Of a DNA stretch of 64,000 nt, positions 47,393 to 58,951 are shown one piece after another (positions within the stretch are counted from its first letter, which is position 1; each line of letters opens with the position of its first letter). The DNA comes from Anagrus nilaparvatae (Eukaryota > Arthropoda > Insecta > Hymenoptera > Mymaridae). The notes under the pieces are model-generated. The model saw only the letters and a program-made list of their open reading frames with translations, ran no database searches and had not been told where the DNA came from. The stretch spans positions 3,474,501-3,538,500 of the forward strand of contig JAKSXM010000007.1 in NCBI GenBank assembly GCA_022575985.1. Direction: 5' to 3'. A program made the position numbers and the translations under genes.

Positions 47393-49255
47393 TCAAACTT
47401 CAAAAACCATTTTTTTACAAGGCTGAACTTTAATTTTACGAATCTTTACTTTCCTGGGATTTGTCAGAATATTTTTCAGTTTCTTTATCCAATCAATCTT
47501 AGACAAGTAGTAAAACCAAAGCAATTCTAGAAATAATGCAAGCAGGGAAAGAATTATTCCCACTAACATTACAGCAAAAAGAACATAAGGCAAAGCGCTT
47601 TCTCCATCATCATCAAAATCATTATTCTCGATTCGCTTCTCAATTTTATTAGCGCGGTCGTAATCAGATCGCCACTTTAAATCCAGTCCGACTTCAGATA
47701 TTCTCAAATGAGTTTTAGCAAACTTATTTCTAAATGCAGAATTGTCTGGAAAAGCAAAAACATTTAAGAATTCGTAAAGAACTAACTCACTTACTTTATA
47801 TTTTATTCCATCAAAATGAAGTTTATTCCTATTCAAAATATCTTCAGCATGCATCTCAAAAGTAATCAAAACATTATTGACATCAACAAATTCTTTAAAA
47901 GAGTAAACTTTAGCTATCTCAGCAATCCTTAAGACTTTTCCTGTTAAAACTTTTTTTAACATATTTATAAAACCTCGATGCTCAGTAAATAAAACGGTAA
48001 TATTTTTTTCAAGTATATCTTCGAAAGTTTCAACCACAGCTACTTCTTTAGTTTCGAATTTTATATTAGTTAAATCGGAAACAATTTCGAAAACAAAAAA
48101 GAAGTGGGCTATAAATAGAGTCAAGAACATCACTTTGGATTTTAAAGAATTCCGAAAATTTATATCAACTCCAATTCCTAATAAAAAACTGTAAAGCTTA
48201 AAAACTGACCATTCTTTGATAGAAAATTTCAAAAAGTAAAAAGACAAAAGTAACAAAATTATTACTCCACTAAAGAAAAGTGAAAATTTTAACAAATCCT
48301 TCATAAAGCTTACATTCTCTTCTTGAATTACCGGAACCAGAACTATCAATTTTTCTGTTTTTATAGTATAAGAATAAATCATATTGTAATTAATAAAGTA
48401 ATACATTGGAGCAATATGAGTTTGTAATTTATATTTTTCTATCAAAATATCAATTTTGTCAAATTCCGTAGGAATAAATTGGACAGTTACATTAAGCGCT
48501 TCAATGAAATATTCCCAAGATTTTAAATTCGATATGAATGAATAATAATTCAGAAGCAGAGAATAATTTAGAGTATAATTCCTATAGTAATCTGGCCAAT
48601 AACCTTCTTGCACTCCAGTTCTCATGATGTATCCAACCATTTTATCGAATTTATTTGGAAAATATTTAATTATTTTATTGTTTTCATACTTTGCTACCGC
48701 AGTTGTATCGTGAAAAAAATTATGGTTAATAACTTTTAAACTTTTTCGAGGTGCGCATTCTAAAATAACAAAATTAATGAAATTGAGTTCCTTTGCCCAT
48801 GAAAAAATCTTTTGAATTAAATCAGGTGAGTTTTGATAACGATTAAGTATTAGAGCAATTTTAGTTTCCGTCAAGTAAAATAAAGAGTTAAATATGAATC
48901 TAAATGCATATATTAATTTCCTGACGAACCGATCGTTTTTGTCTTCCGATAAGACAATTATATGCAATGGAGAACTAATATTTTTATGATAATCAACAAC
49001 ATCATCTACAAATTTTAAGAATGGCACAGGTCGATTAAGATTAATTGTAACAGTTGTAACTTGGCTCAGCAGATTCTCGTAAATCAGTTGATAGCTGCAA
49101 TGGTTAATGGTCTTACTTCCATTTTTGAAATCAGAGTATAAAGTCACTCGTTCTGGCTTCAGTTCTTCTAGAATCTGGCTTGTTATGATTTTAATGGGAC
49201 TTGATTGAATAATTTCCAAAAGTTGTAAAATGCAAGTTAAACGGATTATCCTCAT
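47393..49255 (-). CDS. Divergent ionotropic receptor (IR), copy A
   Basis: Intronless, 620 residues, starting at the ATG at 49255 with an N-terminal signal peptide (MRIIRLTCILQLL). Insect IRs are variant ionotropic-glutamate-receptor-like cation channels on chemosensory neurons; divergent ones are usually taste or odour receptors. A large extracellular N-terminal region (about 20-320) precedes TM1 (about 325-345, FSLFFSGVIILLLLSFYFL), TM2 (about 375-392), a second ligand-binding lobe ending in the typical HLRISEVGLDLKW block, and TM3 (about 552-580, VLFAVMLVGIILSLLALFLE) with a short basic cytoplasmic tail. The pore-loop region is degenerate, as in many divergent IRs. Its closest relative here is the copy at 58952-60814. 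The frame is intact. The subfamily cannot be named from the sequence alone. Confidence 0.85.
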   Translation of the reverse strand: MRIIRLTCILQLLEIIQSSPIKIITSQILEELKPERVTLYSDFKNGSKTINHCSYQLIYENLLSQVTTVTINLNRPVPFLKFVDDVVDYHKNISSPLHIIVLSEDKNDRFVRKLIYAFRFIFNSLFYLTETKIALILNRYQNSPDLIQKIFSWAKELNFINFVILECAPRKSLKVINHNFFHDTTAVAKYENNKIIKYFPNKFDKMVGYIMRTGVQEGYWPDYYRNYTLNYSLLLNYYSFISNLKSWEYFIEALNVTVQFIPTEFDKIDILIEKYKLQTHIAPMYYFINYNMIYSYTIKTEKLIVLVPVIQEENVSFMKDLLKFSLFFSGVIILLLLSFYFLKFSIKEWSVFKLYSFLLGIGVDINFRNSLKSKVMFLTLFIAHFFFVFEIVSDLTNIKFETKEVAVVETFEDILEKNITVLFTEHRGFINMLKKVLTGKVLRIAEIAKVYSFKEFVDVNNVLITFEMHAEDILNRNKLHFDGIKYKVSELVLYEFLNVFAFPDNSAFRNKFAKTHLRISEVGLDLKWRSDYDRANKIEKRIENNDFDDDGESALPYVLFAVMLVGIILSLLALFLELLWFYYLSKIDWIKKLKNILTNPRKVKIRKIKVQPCKKMVFEV

Positions 49256-49574
49256 TATTTGAACGATCTGCGCAAAAAAGAGAACAAAATTTTAAAAAAA
49301 TCAACCATATAAGAATGTATAGATTTCTTTGATATTTATCATGCTTTTAGTAATAAAAAAATTATCTACATGGACCAAAAGTACATTTATTTTTATCAAT
49401 GCTTTAGAGGTCTGAGCTCTCGTTTTTAGATAAAATAACTTGCTCATTTTCATAATATTTTTTATGTGATTAAATTTTTATATAAAAAAATTGTACGAAT
49501 TATTTTCATCTTATATTATTATTGTTAGAATTTATTAGGCGCAGGCGCGGCCAATTAAATTTTAGTATTAATAA

Positions 49575-50070
49575 TATATCTATGTAATAAATTCTTAGAT
49601 ATATTCTTAGATATCTATGTAATAAATCCAAATCACCTTTGAATTATTTTAACCATGATTACAGTGATGCCTCTGTGAGATTTAATATATACACGATTGA
49701 ATCTCATCTCAGGGTTAATGACATCATCTTTACCTATAAGATACTGCATAATTTAGTAAATTGCTCACAGCTAAAGGATAAATTTGTTTATCGCAACTTG
49801 CCTTATCCATTACGAGACTCTCGCCGCCTACTCGAACATCAATCTCGTAATGATTACAATTTTTACTCTCTCATTAATCGCTGTATAAGACTTTGGAATA
49901 CCATTCCTTCAAACATTCAAAACTGTGATAATCTCAATTCCTTCAAATCAAAAATTAAATCTATGTATCTAAAATCTTACTAATTTTTTTACTTAGATTT
50001 TGCAAATATATTGTAATTTTTATTATAACTGGAACGATAATTTATATTGTATTTTATTAATTTTAAAAAT
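49575..50070 (+). pseudogene. 3' fragment of a non-LTR (LINE) retrotransposon
   Basis: The frame 49639-49983 (114 codons) resembles the C-terminal tail after the reverse transcriptase of jockey/CR1-type elements (RRLLEHQSRNDYNFYSLINR and RLWNTIPSNIQ are typical of that tail). The RT core is missing, as in a 5'-truncated insertion. The homologous place in unit B (around 61130-61165) lacks it, so the insertion is specific to unit A. Confidence 0.7.
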
Positions 50071-50783
50071 TATTATAGATTTTGGAAACGGTGCTTATGA
50101 GGAATTGAAACGTTAATAAAATAGACAACCTTTATTGCTCGAAAAAAAAACGTCATCAGGTTTTTTCATTAGACTACATTTTTTGAATTTTGTATTTATT
50201 TTTGTAATATTCATGAATTAAACAAATTTATTTTAAATGTTTTATTTACAAGGGGACTCTACTCACAATAAAACATTCTTGTCCAGGTATTTCCTGTCGG
50301 AATAGTAAATTTCTCCTAAACAAAAAATTATTTTAATCAACTGATTACATTATTATAAAATATAAATTGTCTAGTGCCTAAGAAGCTGCTAAATAAAAGT
50401 AACATTTCTTTTATTGTTTGTGAGTGATTTTATATTTGGATAATGAAATATTGCTAATAAATTTACTATCCTGCTAGTAAATACATCAACAGCAATTTTT
50501 AGAGTGCAGATTAAAAAAAACCAAAGGACTAAAAAGTATAATTGTCAGTTGAACTCATTAGATGCCCTCTGTTAATACTAAAGAGTCTTCTGACTCCACT
50601 AGTTTACACATTAAATGATTAATTTTTTTGGGATATCCACCTTAAACTGTATGGAACTAAAAAATTACGCACTGACCTTCTGTTTTCCAAAATATTTTAA
50701 TTATGTCTTTTACTAGCCATTTTCAAAATAAAATAATTTTAATTTATCCTATTTTGGAAATGGCTCATTTGGAAAAGATTCTT

Positions 50784-51200
50784 ACTTTAGGTAAGATTCG
50801 CCATTCACTGGTCATTACTGTCATTGGCCATCCGTGTCAGTTTTCCGAATTCCGAGAACTGGATTTTTTGGAAACAGACACACACAAAAATTTTGTAGAA
50901 AAATTCAATTCCGAATTGGTAAAATCAGAATACATCAAAGTATAAATTAAGATGAATTCCGAAATTTATTTTATAAAACTTAGTATTTTATGTATATTTA
51001 TGTTATTTTATAAATAATTATTTCTGATATTTTATCAAATTTGCATTGGTATTTAAGAATTTTGATGTTTCTGTTTTTCAACACTTCTAGTATTTATTAT
51101 TCTGCATAAAAAAACTGTTATACGTGATTTTCGGGGTTCGGAAAACTGCCACGGATTGACAGCGAAAGTAATGACCAGTGAATGGCGCCCTAGGTAAGAT
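50784..51200. repeat. Inverted repeat within unit A
   Basis: The left arm 50784-50862 (CGCCATTCACTGGTCATTAC, then CCGTGTCAGTTTTCCGAA) pairs with the right arm 51129-51200 (TTCGGAAAACTGCCACGG, then GTAATGACCAGTGAATGGCG). The loop is about 265 bases. It is conserved in unit B at 61996-62410. A frame of 80 codons (50703-50945) runs through the left arm; in B the corresponding frame is 102 codons (61921-62229). Differences include an in-frame 6-base gap. I cannot tell whether it is translated. Confidence 0.6.
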
Positions 51201-52356
51201 TTCTAATTTAAAATATTTAAAAAAAGTTTATATTTGCGATTACTAACTTCCCAGAGAAGTCTTTGAAATGACCCGTAAAAAAACAATTTAAAAGTTTTAA
51301 TTTTTGCAACTTGGTAATTTTAGGCTTAAAATAATTAATACAGTGAATAAATTAATGATAAAAAATTGTGCTTTACGGAGATTGAAAAATTGGAGAAATG
51401 AGAAGTAAAAATCAAATGATACTTGCCTGTTGTAGAAGAAAATTTTACAAATATTTAGATATAGAAAAATTAAACTTTTCTTTTCCGCCAAGTGTATTCA
51501 CAATATTCAAGCATTTGCTAGTATTTAATAAATCACTGAAAAACTTTCAAGCACATCTGAACAAAACTGGTAACTAATTCGTTTTTTATTTTAAAATATT
51601 GTACTTGTCCTAATGAAAGTGAGTAAGAATTAACGTTGCTTTGACCACGAACTTCAACAACACAAATTAAACGATGAATATTTACTGTAAAAAAAGAAAA
51701 TTATTCTTTGACTCACAAAAACACGGAATAGTAAATAAAATTTAGAAAAAAAATTTTTATAATTAACAATTGACCTTTTGCCATTTTACATTTAGTTGTA
51801 AAAAACAATAATTTGAAATAAAAAGGGCACGTGTGCCCATGACTTTTATAGTTAATCATTTTTCACTTTAAAAATAAAAATAATATTTATAGTTAAAAGT
51901 TAATTTCATTTATTTGAAAAAATTAACAATTTTAAATATAAAAAATAAAATGAGCAATTCAGCATTACAATTTTAGCAGAAATTTGAAAATTGGTCATTT
52001 TGGGCCTAAAATGGACATTTGCTTTATTAACTACTATGTCGATGAGAGCGATTTGCGGCGAATAATAGGTAGTACTTATACAAAAAAATTAGACCAAACG
52101 TAAGTATTTTGGTCAAAATGTAATATGACAGCGTTATTTGGCGTTAAATATTTCGTGTTTCACACCAATTTTTGGTGTTAACCAGCCACTTGAGGGCTAC
52201 CCTGGGTTTGTTCGACCCCTAAAACGTTCTTAAATGAGCTGAAAATTGGCATGGAGTCATTTTATAGCCTAAACCTTAACATACTTCAGGAAGAGCATTT
52301 TTTGAGCACTTTTTTGTGAATCAACCTAATTTATATAGATTTCTTGTACTTGAATA

Positions 52357-52755
52357 CACTGTAAAAAGTAACTTTCTCATATTAACGAAAAAATTAGAAG
52401 ATTTTCGAAAAATTAGTAAATTTTCGAAAAAAAATCGTAAATTTACTAAATTTAGTATATTAACTAAAAATTAGAGTATTCTCGATTTTTTTTTGTGAAT
52501 TCGCAAGAAAAATTGATAATTAACAATTTTTTTTAGAAAATTTACAAGTAAATTTCCGAAAAATAAATGTGAATTTACAACTTTTTTCGTAAAATCACAA
52601 AAAAAAATCGAGAATTCTCGAATTTTTCGATAATATACTAAATTTAGTAAATTTGCGATTTTTATCGAATATTTACAAAATTTTTTGAAAATTCACTAGA
52701 TTTTCGAAAAAATTATATTTTTTTTGTAAATCTAAGAAAGTTATTTTTTACAGTG
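52357..52755. mobile_element. MITE in right arm of unit A
   Basis: Begins CACTGTAAAAAGTAACTTTC and ends with GAAAGTTATTTTTTACAGTG. Internal arms are built of TTTTCGAAAAATTAGTAAAT-type words and are self-complementary throughout. The inverted left arms of both units lack it, giving empty sites. An almost identical copy sits at the same place in unit B. Confidence 0.8.
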
Positions 52756-53189
52756 TAGGTACATAAGTCATTTTTAATATTTTTTGATCCTTTTATTGAA
52801 AAAAATAGTTTTATAAATTATTACAACTATTTATTTATTTATTTATTTAATATTTTAACATCAAACGATGCTAAAATTGAACGGATTTATTTGACCCTTT
52901 GCATAGTATTACAATAATATTTAAATACAACATAGTTATTAGTTATTTGTCATTTATTCATTTATTCTTATCACAGTCTAAAATTTTTATTACATACGTA
53001 AAATACACTGAATTTAATAATGTCAAATATAAAATTTATAGTTATGAGATTTAATTTATTTAATTAATAAGTTAATTAGTAAGAGAATCAGAGAAAATGA
53101 ATTAAATTAATACTTCGTGTTATATATCATTTTTTTTAAGACTGGATTTTAAGGCCTGTCTATCGTTTAGAAGGCTTTGTGTATCTTCA

Positions 53190-53800
53190 GGAAGATTGTT
53201 CCAAACAAAACTATTCCTTTAAATTCCACCGTTTTAATACAAAAACTCCTAAAAACAAGAAAAGATATATCGTTGTGTAAAATTTTCCGCGGAATTCAAA
53301 TTTTCGGTCAGATTTTTAATTGGTCACGTGACTTGGCGGGAAATTTGAAATTGGCAAAAAATGAAGTTTTAAAGCTGCTGATCTAGTGCTTTCAAAACGC
53401 AATAACCCAGTGGTTTCTCTTATTCATCATAAAATTAGGATTTTTTATTAATACACTTTTGAGAAATTCAAATTTAAAAAAAACAGGGTTTTAGCGATAT
53501 TCTTGCGATTACATCCGCATTCGCAGCTCAAAAAACTTTTTTAATCCCAGAATTGGATTCTCTGGGAAATTTCCTATCCGAATCTACGACTAAAAAATTT
53601 TTCATGTGAATGTTTGTTTTTTACAGAAAAAATAAGAAACATTTTCTCTCATATTTTTTACTTTTTTTATAAGAGTCCAAAACACAAAAATACCCGCCAA
53701 AAATCGATGACTGAATCTTATAAGCTAAAAATTGAGGTGGAGGCTTATTTTTAGTAGTACTTTTGGGAAAAAATACTTTAGAAACGATTTAAAGACCCGA
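53190..53800. repeat. Interspersed repeat, left member of an inverted pair
   Basis: Matches 56550-57075 in inverted orientation (AACTATTCCTTTAAATT, AACGCAATAACCCAGTGGTT, and TTATAAGAGTCCAAAACACA all recur as complements). Part of it also matches the caspase intron repeat 19085-20175. Together with the unit edges it makes a large palindromic arrangement around 53.8-56.5 kb. The frame 53177-53386 is an accident of the repeat. Confidence 0.75.
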
Positions 53801-56550
53801 CCATGCATCTTATCCCGGTTTGGTTTAAATTGAGCCATATATAAGTAACCTGGGAAAAAATTGTATATCACATCTAACATATAAGAATTCTAGACTTAAA
53901 GTTTATTTTGATTAAGAGTTTTAATGTATTTGCAGAATCTTATAAATTTACCAAAGATTTACGGTTAAAAAACGGTGAAAAAAATTTTTATTTTTCTGAG
54001 TAATTTATATTTTTACTATTTATTACTTGGTTCTCCTTGTTGTTAACTGGTTTTTGCCATTATCTAATTATCTTTGAATCACAATATTATGTTTATATTT
54101 CTATTTCAATTGGAATTAAGCAAATCTCAAGTTAGATAAAATATTAAATTTACCTTCAATCACTTATACTTTTCTCAAGCTTAAAATAGTTGAATAAAAT
54201 AATCTATCGGCAGTTGGAACTGGTAATACATACTTAGTTAATTTAGAATAATTTATCTAGTTATTATCATCTACACTAAAAAAAATCCACTTGCTGCAAA
54301 CATATTTTTTTTTAGTGTACTATTATTGTGGCCTAAATTAATTTTCAAACGATAACATTTACATTTAACAAGCTGTATAATCAAAATTAATTTTTAAAGA
54401 AATTATTTTAACGCTAAACGTTAGCTAATATACACGTGTGACTTGTGATCATTAAATTTTCTTTCATAAAAATGTTTAAAATAATATTATTAATTTTTAT
54501 TTTTGCATCTCTTAATTATTTTACTTCAGCTAATGGTTCGTATACTACAATAGGTGAAAGGGTAATTATAATCATTTTTTTACTAAAAAGAAAAAAGCTT
54601 GACAGGATTTTAAAGAAAATATATAGTTTTTATCTAACGTATTTTTCAAAAAAAATTTAAAATTTACTTACCAGTTATTTTGTTTTTCTCAATGAAAAGA
54701 ATGCTGTCCTCACGAAACTGATCACTACACAGCACCATGGTGTTTTAGAGGAACGAGTAATATAATTTACATTTAAATAAATTTTGACTTTTGTTACGAT
54801 TGTATCTAATAATTTGATTGAAATAAATAATAAGCAATGTAATATATATAAGAGTACTTTTTGCTACAATAACTAAATACTATAATAATCATTATTGATA
54901 TTATTTTATGTATAATTTTTACTATAGAATTCGTTTCAAGAACTCAAATCCAAAAATAAATTTAATGAAACTTTCACAGAAACAAAACTCGAAACATTTT
55001 GAAAACAGTCAGTAAAAAATATATGCATGGGAAAAAAATAATCTTAAAGATAAAAAAAAATTTAATGTACACACAAGAACATTTAAGCGAATATTTAAGC
55101 AGCTGCCTCTTAGCAAAAATTATATTACCCTCATAATAGAGTCTTGTCAACCGTGTGGGGTCTTTAACATTGGCAAGTAAGTAACCGTTCTAAAATAGGA
55201 AGCATCAAAAAATTTTGCAAAGGAAAAAAAAATGACAAGTAAAAAAGTGACATTAAAATTGTTACTTTTGTTATTAAAAATAAGACGTACATCCCATAGT
55301 GTTAATAAACCGTTATATTCAAATTACTTAATTCATAGGATATTGTGTAATTTAAAAATCGTAAAACATAATTACAAAGATAAATATTTATTAAAATTAT
55401 GACTCTGAATAAATTAGCAAAACAAGTATTTTTTTAAAAAAATGCTAAATGTCACAAAAAAAAGATAATAAAAATTACTCAACATTGTTAAAATTGGTAT
55501 ACAATAAATAATTGTGTTGTACGAGCTAATTAATTGGAAATAAATTACTCACAATAGAATTTTTTACAATAAAAAAGACAAAACGAAACTATTCAATTTT
55601 TTGAAAAATATAATAAAAGAATATATTTTTTTTACGTAATAAATGTTTAATTAACAAGTTTTTTTTTTATTATTTAAAATTATTTGCTTGATTGTTGATG
55701 TAATGATTGTTTGATTTTAAAATTAACTATTTTTTTTTAAATTCTTTTAATAAAAATTCAAATCAGTGTTTTTATCATCTATAAATTTCCATATTCAAGT
55801 ATTCGAGATAAAAGCATTTTTCTTCAGGTGCATGATAATCTGTTGAGCCTATGAACTTTAATAAAAATTCAAGGTAAATTTATAAAAAAATATCCTTCTT
55901 TTATATCCTTTAATGTTTATGTTTATAATTTAACTAAAAAATAAACGAATGAAAATACGCAAAAAACTCATATGGTCCAAATTTAGACACTCAAAGTGCG
56001 AAAATAGCAAAGATTTCCCATTCAGTGGTTGTTTTTGCTAATTGAAGGGTGAAATATTAATTTTTCATTAAAAAATCCCCCAAATTCTTGATCAGCAACT
56101 CAAAAAACCCGTGTAGATCAGTTCTTGACCCTTAAAGTGTGAAAGTAGCAATGGCACCCCTTTTAAGGGTGTTTTTGATAATTTAAGGATAAAATATTAA
56201 TTTTTTATAAAAAGAATCCCCCAAATTCCTGATCAACGACCCAAAAAACCCTTATGGGCCAAACCTAGACACTAAAAATGCCAGCGCATAAAAAATACCT
56301 CTTTGTTTCTGCAAATTTAAGGGTGTTCCGCAAATATCTTATGGAATGGATACAGATTTTCGTGATCAGCGACCCAAAAAACCTAAAGTAGACGAAATCT
56401 CATGACAACTAGTAAGTAAATAACCTAAACCGCGATTTGACTGAAGTATAAGTTTTCAAAGTTGTGACCTAAAAATTTGAAATCAATAACTTAGAAAACT
56501 TATTTCTACCATATGGCTTAATAATCGATCCAAATCGGTTCCAAATTATA
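53800..56550. other. Spacer between the inverted arms
   Basis: AT-rich. It holds the small secreted-peptide candidate (54472-54760) and a patch at about 55960-56420 with four diverged tandem-like copies of a phrase built of AATCCCCCAAATTC..GATCA.CGACCCAAAAAACC. Nothing else is recognised. Confidence 0.45.
54472..54773 (+). CDS. Possible small secreted peptide, 2 exons (tentative)
   Basis: The ATG at 54472 opens a strong signal peptide (MFKIILLIFIFASLNYFTSA) followed by a few polar residues and donor-like sites at 54554 (GTGAAA) and 54562 (GTAATT). An acceptor-like TTTTTCTCAATGAAAAG ends near 54700. Joining from the first donor gives a short mature part with three Cys, two of them adjacent, plus a Trp and a His; joining from the second gives a Cys-free tail. 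Both end at stops before 54780. The signal peptide is convincing, the second exon is not. An odd Cys number argues against a simple disulfide toxin. If real, it would be a tiny secreted peptide of unknown role. Confidence 0.35.
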
Positions 56551-57075
56551 TTTTCCTGAAAGTACTACACATAATAAGCCTGCACGTCAATTTTTAGCTT
56601 ATAAGGTTCAGTCCTCGATTTTTGGCGTCTATTTTTGTGTTTTGGACTCTTATAAAAAAAGTAAGAAAAAGGAGAGAAAATTTTTCTTAGTTTTTCTGTA
56701 AAAAACAAATACTCACATTTCTCGTAGAATCCAAGTTTTTGGAGCTGCGCATGCGGGAGAAATCGCTAAAATATCGCTAAAACCTCTTTTTTTTTAATTT
56801 AAATTTCTCAAAAGTATATAAATAAAAAATCCTCTAGTAGGTTTCAAAATACTTCTGAAACTTCAAATGTTATGGTGCAAAAGAGAAACCACTGGGTTAT
56901 TGCGTTTTGAGAGCTCTGGATCAGAATATAGCAGCATTAAGAGTTCAAATTTCCCGCTAAGTCACGAGACCAATTGAAAAACTGACAAAAAACTTAAATT
57001 CCGAATTTTACATAAGGATTTATTTTTTTATGTTTTTAGGAGTTTTCGTATCAAAACGGCATAATTTAAAGGAAT
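56550..57075. repeat. Interspersed repeat, right member of the inverted pair
   Basis: Reverse complement of 53190-53800 at clearly less than full identity. It is directly continuous with the left edge of unit B, just as 53190-53800 lies outside the right edge of unit A, so the repeat and the unit edge may be one longer arm. Confidence 0.75.
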
Positions 57076-58951
57076 AGTTGTAATAAATTAAAAATTATTT
57101 TTTTCCAATAAAAAGATCAAAAAATATTAAAAATGACTTATATACCAATTCAACTACAAGAAATCTATATAAATTAGCGTGATTCATAAAAAAAGTGTTG
57201 CAAAAATGCTCTTCCTGAAGTATGTTAAGTTTAGGCTATAAAATGACTCCATGCCAATTTTCAGCTCATTTAAGAACGTTTTAGGAGTCGACCAAATCCA
57301 GGGTAGCCCTCAAAAAATGGTACAAGGATTTCTCAATTAAAAATAAAAATAATAATTTAATTTTTTTTAGATTTTGTTTTTTGTTAACTATTTTTTAAAA
57401 AGTTTTTGATTAGTTGATTGTTTTTGGTTTATTATTTAAGTATTTTGGCGTTTTGTTAAATAATTTTAAATTTTGAAAATTTAGGAACTACAAAAGACAT
57501 CATATTACAAAAAGAGGTTCCAGTCAAGAAGCTGAATCAGGCTTATTCAACGAAATTTGTAGAAAATAATTTATTCAAATTTGAATTGGAAGAAAAAAAT
57601 GAATACTCAAAGGATATTTTATTTTAAATCTTTAATTTTTTAAAGAACTACGTACAGTTAAAAACATTCACTACGAATTTTAAAATTAAATTTTGGCGGA
57701 AATTCCAGCAAATTATATATTTCCAATCATCAATTGAAAAATTATATTGTTGCTTTAAAAAACGCTGTCAAATTATTGGCTTCAAGCTATATCAAAATAT
57801 ATTTAAAAGAGTATAAAAACATAAAAACAACGAAAATTATCTTTTCTTCGATATTGTCATTTGAAAATCCCATGGAAAAAATTAGGTTTGACATCCAAAA
57901 AGAAAAAAAAAACTAATGTTATAAAAAATAATATTATTTTTGGACGGATTAAATTTGTGTTTATTTGCAAAAAAAAATCTATAGGTAAAATTTTTTCCTT
58001 TTTTTAACACAAAAATTCACTTGAATTAATTTTTTATGAACTTTTTTCTTTTAAACTTATAACGTAGTTAAATTTTTTTTTTTTTAAAGTAATTAAATCA
58101 AAAACTAAAATAAATTTATTTTGTTAAAATTTAAAAAATTTAAAATTAACATTTTTATTTTTATATATGGGAAATAAAATTAAATTGGATAAAATTCTTT
58201 GGTCCTTAAATAAAAAGATTTTCCTGAACATAGAATCAACTGGGGTTTGAATACCAATACCAATACTAAGAGGTCTTGAATGACCTCTTAGAACCCCATT
58301 AATTTTCTGTCCAGGAGGTTTTAACAATAACACGTTATAATTTATTAAAAATACAAACAACAAAATTATTCTGCAAATACATTTTTCAAATACAAGTTTA
58401 ATGTTCATTTTAATTTTTTTAAACGTTTTTATTTTTAAACACAAAAATCCAGTGACTTGAATAAAATAGCGCAATAAAATAATTTCATCAACTTTCCTGA
58501 ACTTTTTTTTTTAAAGCTGAGCTTTCATTTGATGAATATTATTTTTCTAACGTGGTTTTCCTATTATTTTGAAATTGTTCAGGCAGTTTATTTTCAACGA
58601 GTATAGTAAAACCAAAACAATTCTAAAAATAATACAAGCAGAAAAAAACTGCTCCTACAATCATAATAGCAAAAAGTACAAAAGGCAAAGATCGTTTAAT
58701 TCGACTTTATCTCCATATTATCAAATGAATCTTAGCAAAGTTATTTTTAAATAGAGAGTATTTACAATAATTTAACAACAAAATTTTATAAAAAATAAAA
58801 AACATTAATGACATTAAATTTATAAAATACTAATACACAAAAAGATTACAATTTCATTGTTTTAAATATCTGGGGCAAAAATGCCTATTTTCTACACTAT
58901 AAAAAGTAACTTCCTTCTAAGATTAACAAAAAAAAAATTAATTTTTTCGTT

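Larger units (their letters stand above)
45606..52830. repeat. IR-containing duplicated unit A, bounded by inverted repeats
   Basis: The left edge (TTTCCAATAAAAAGATC, then CAAAAAATATTAAAAATGAC, through about 45800) is inverted at the right edge (about 52199-52830). The interior matches unit B (57076 to beyond 64000) in order and orientation: the 46180-46440 block, the 46620-47400 block, the IR gene, and the 50070-52800 block. Unit A alone carries a LINE fragment (49575-50070). Similarity varies: the last 1.7 kb is almost identical to B, while the IR coding region differs much more. Confidence 0.85.
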
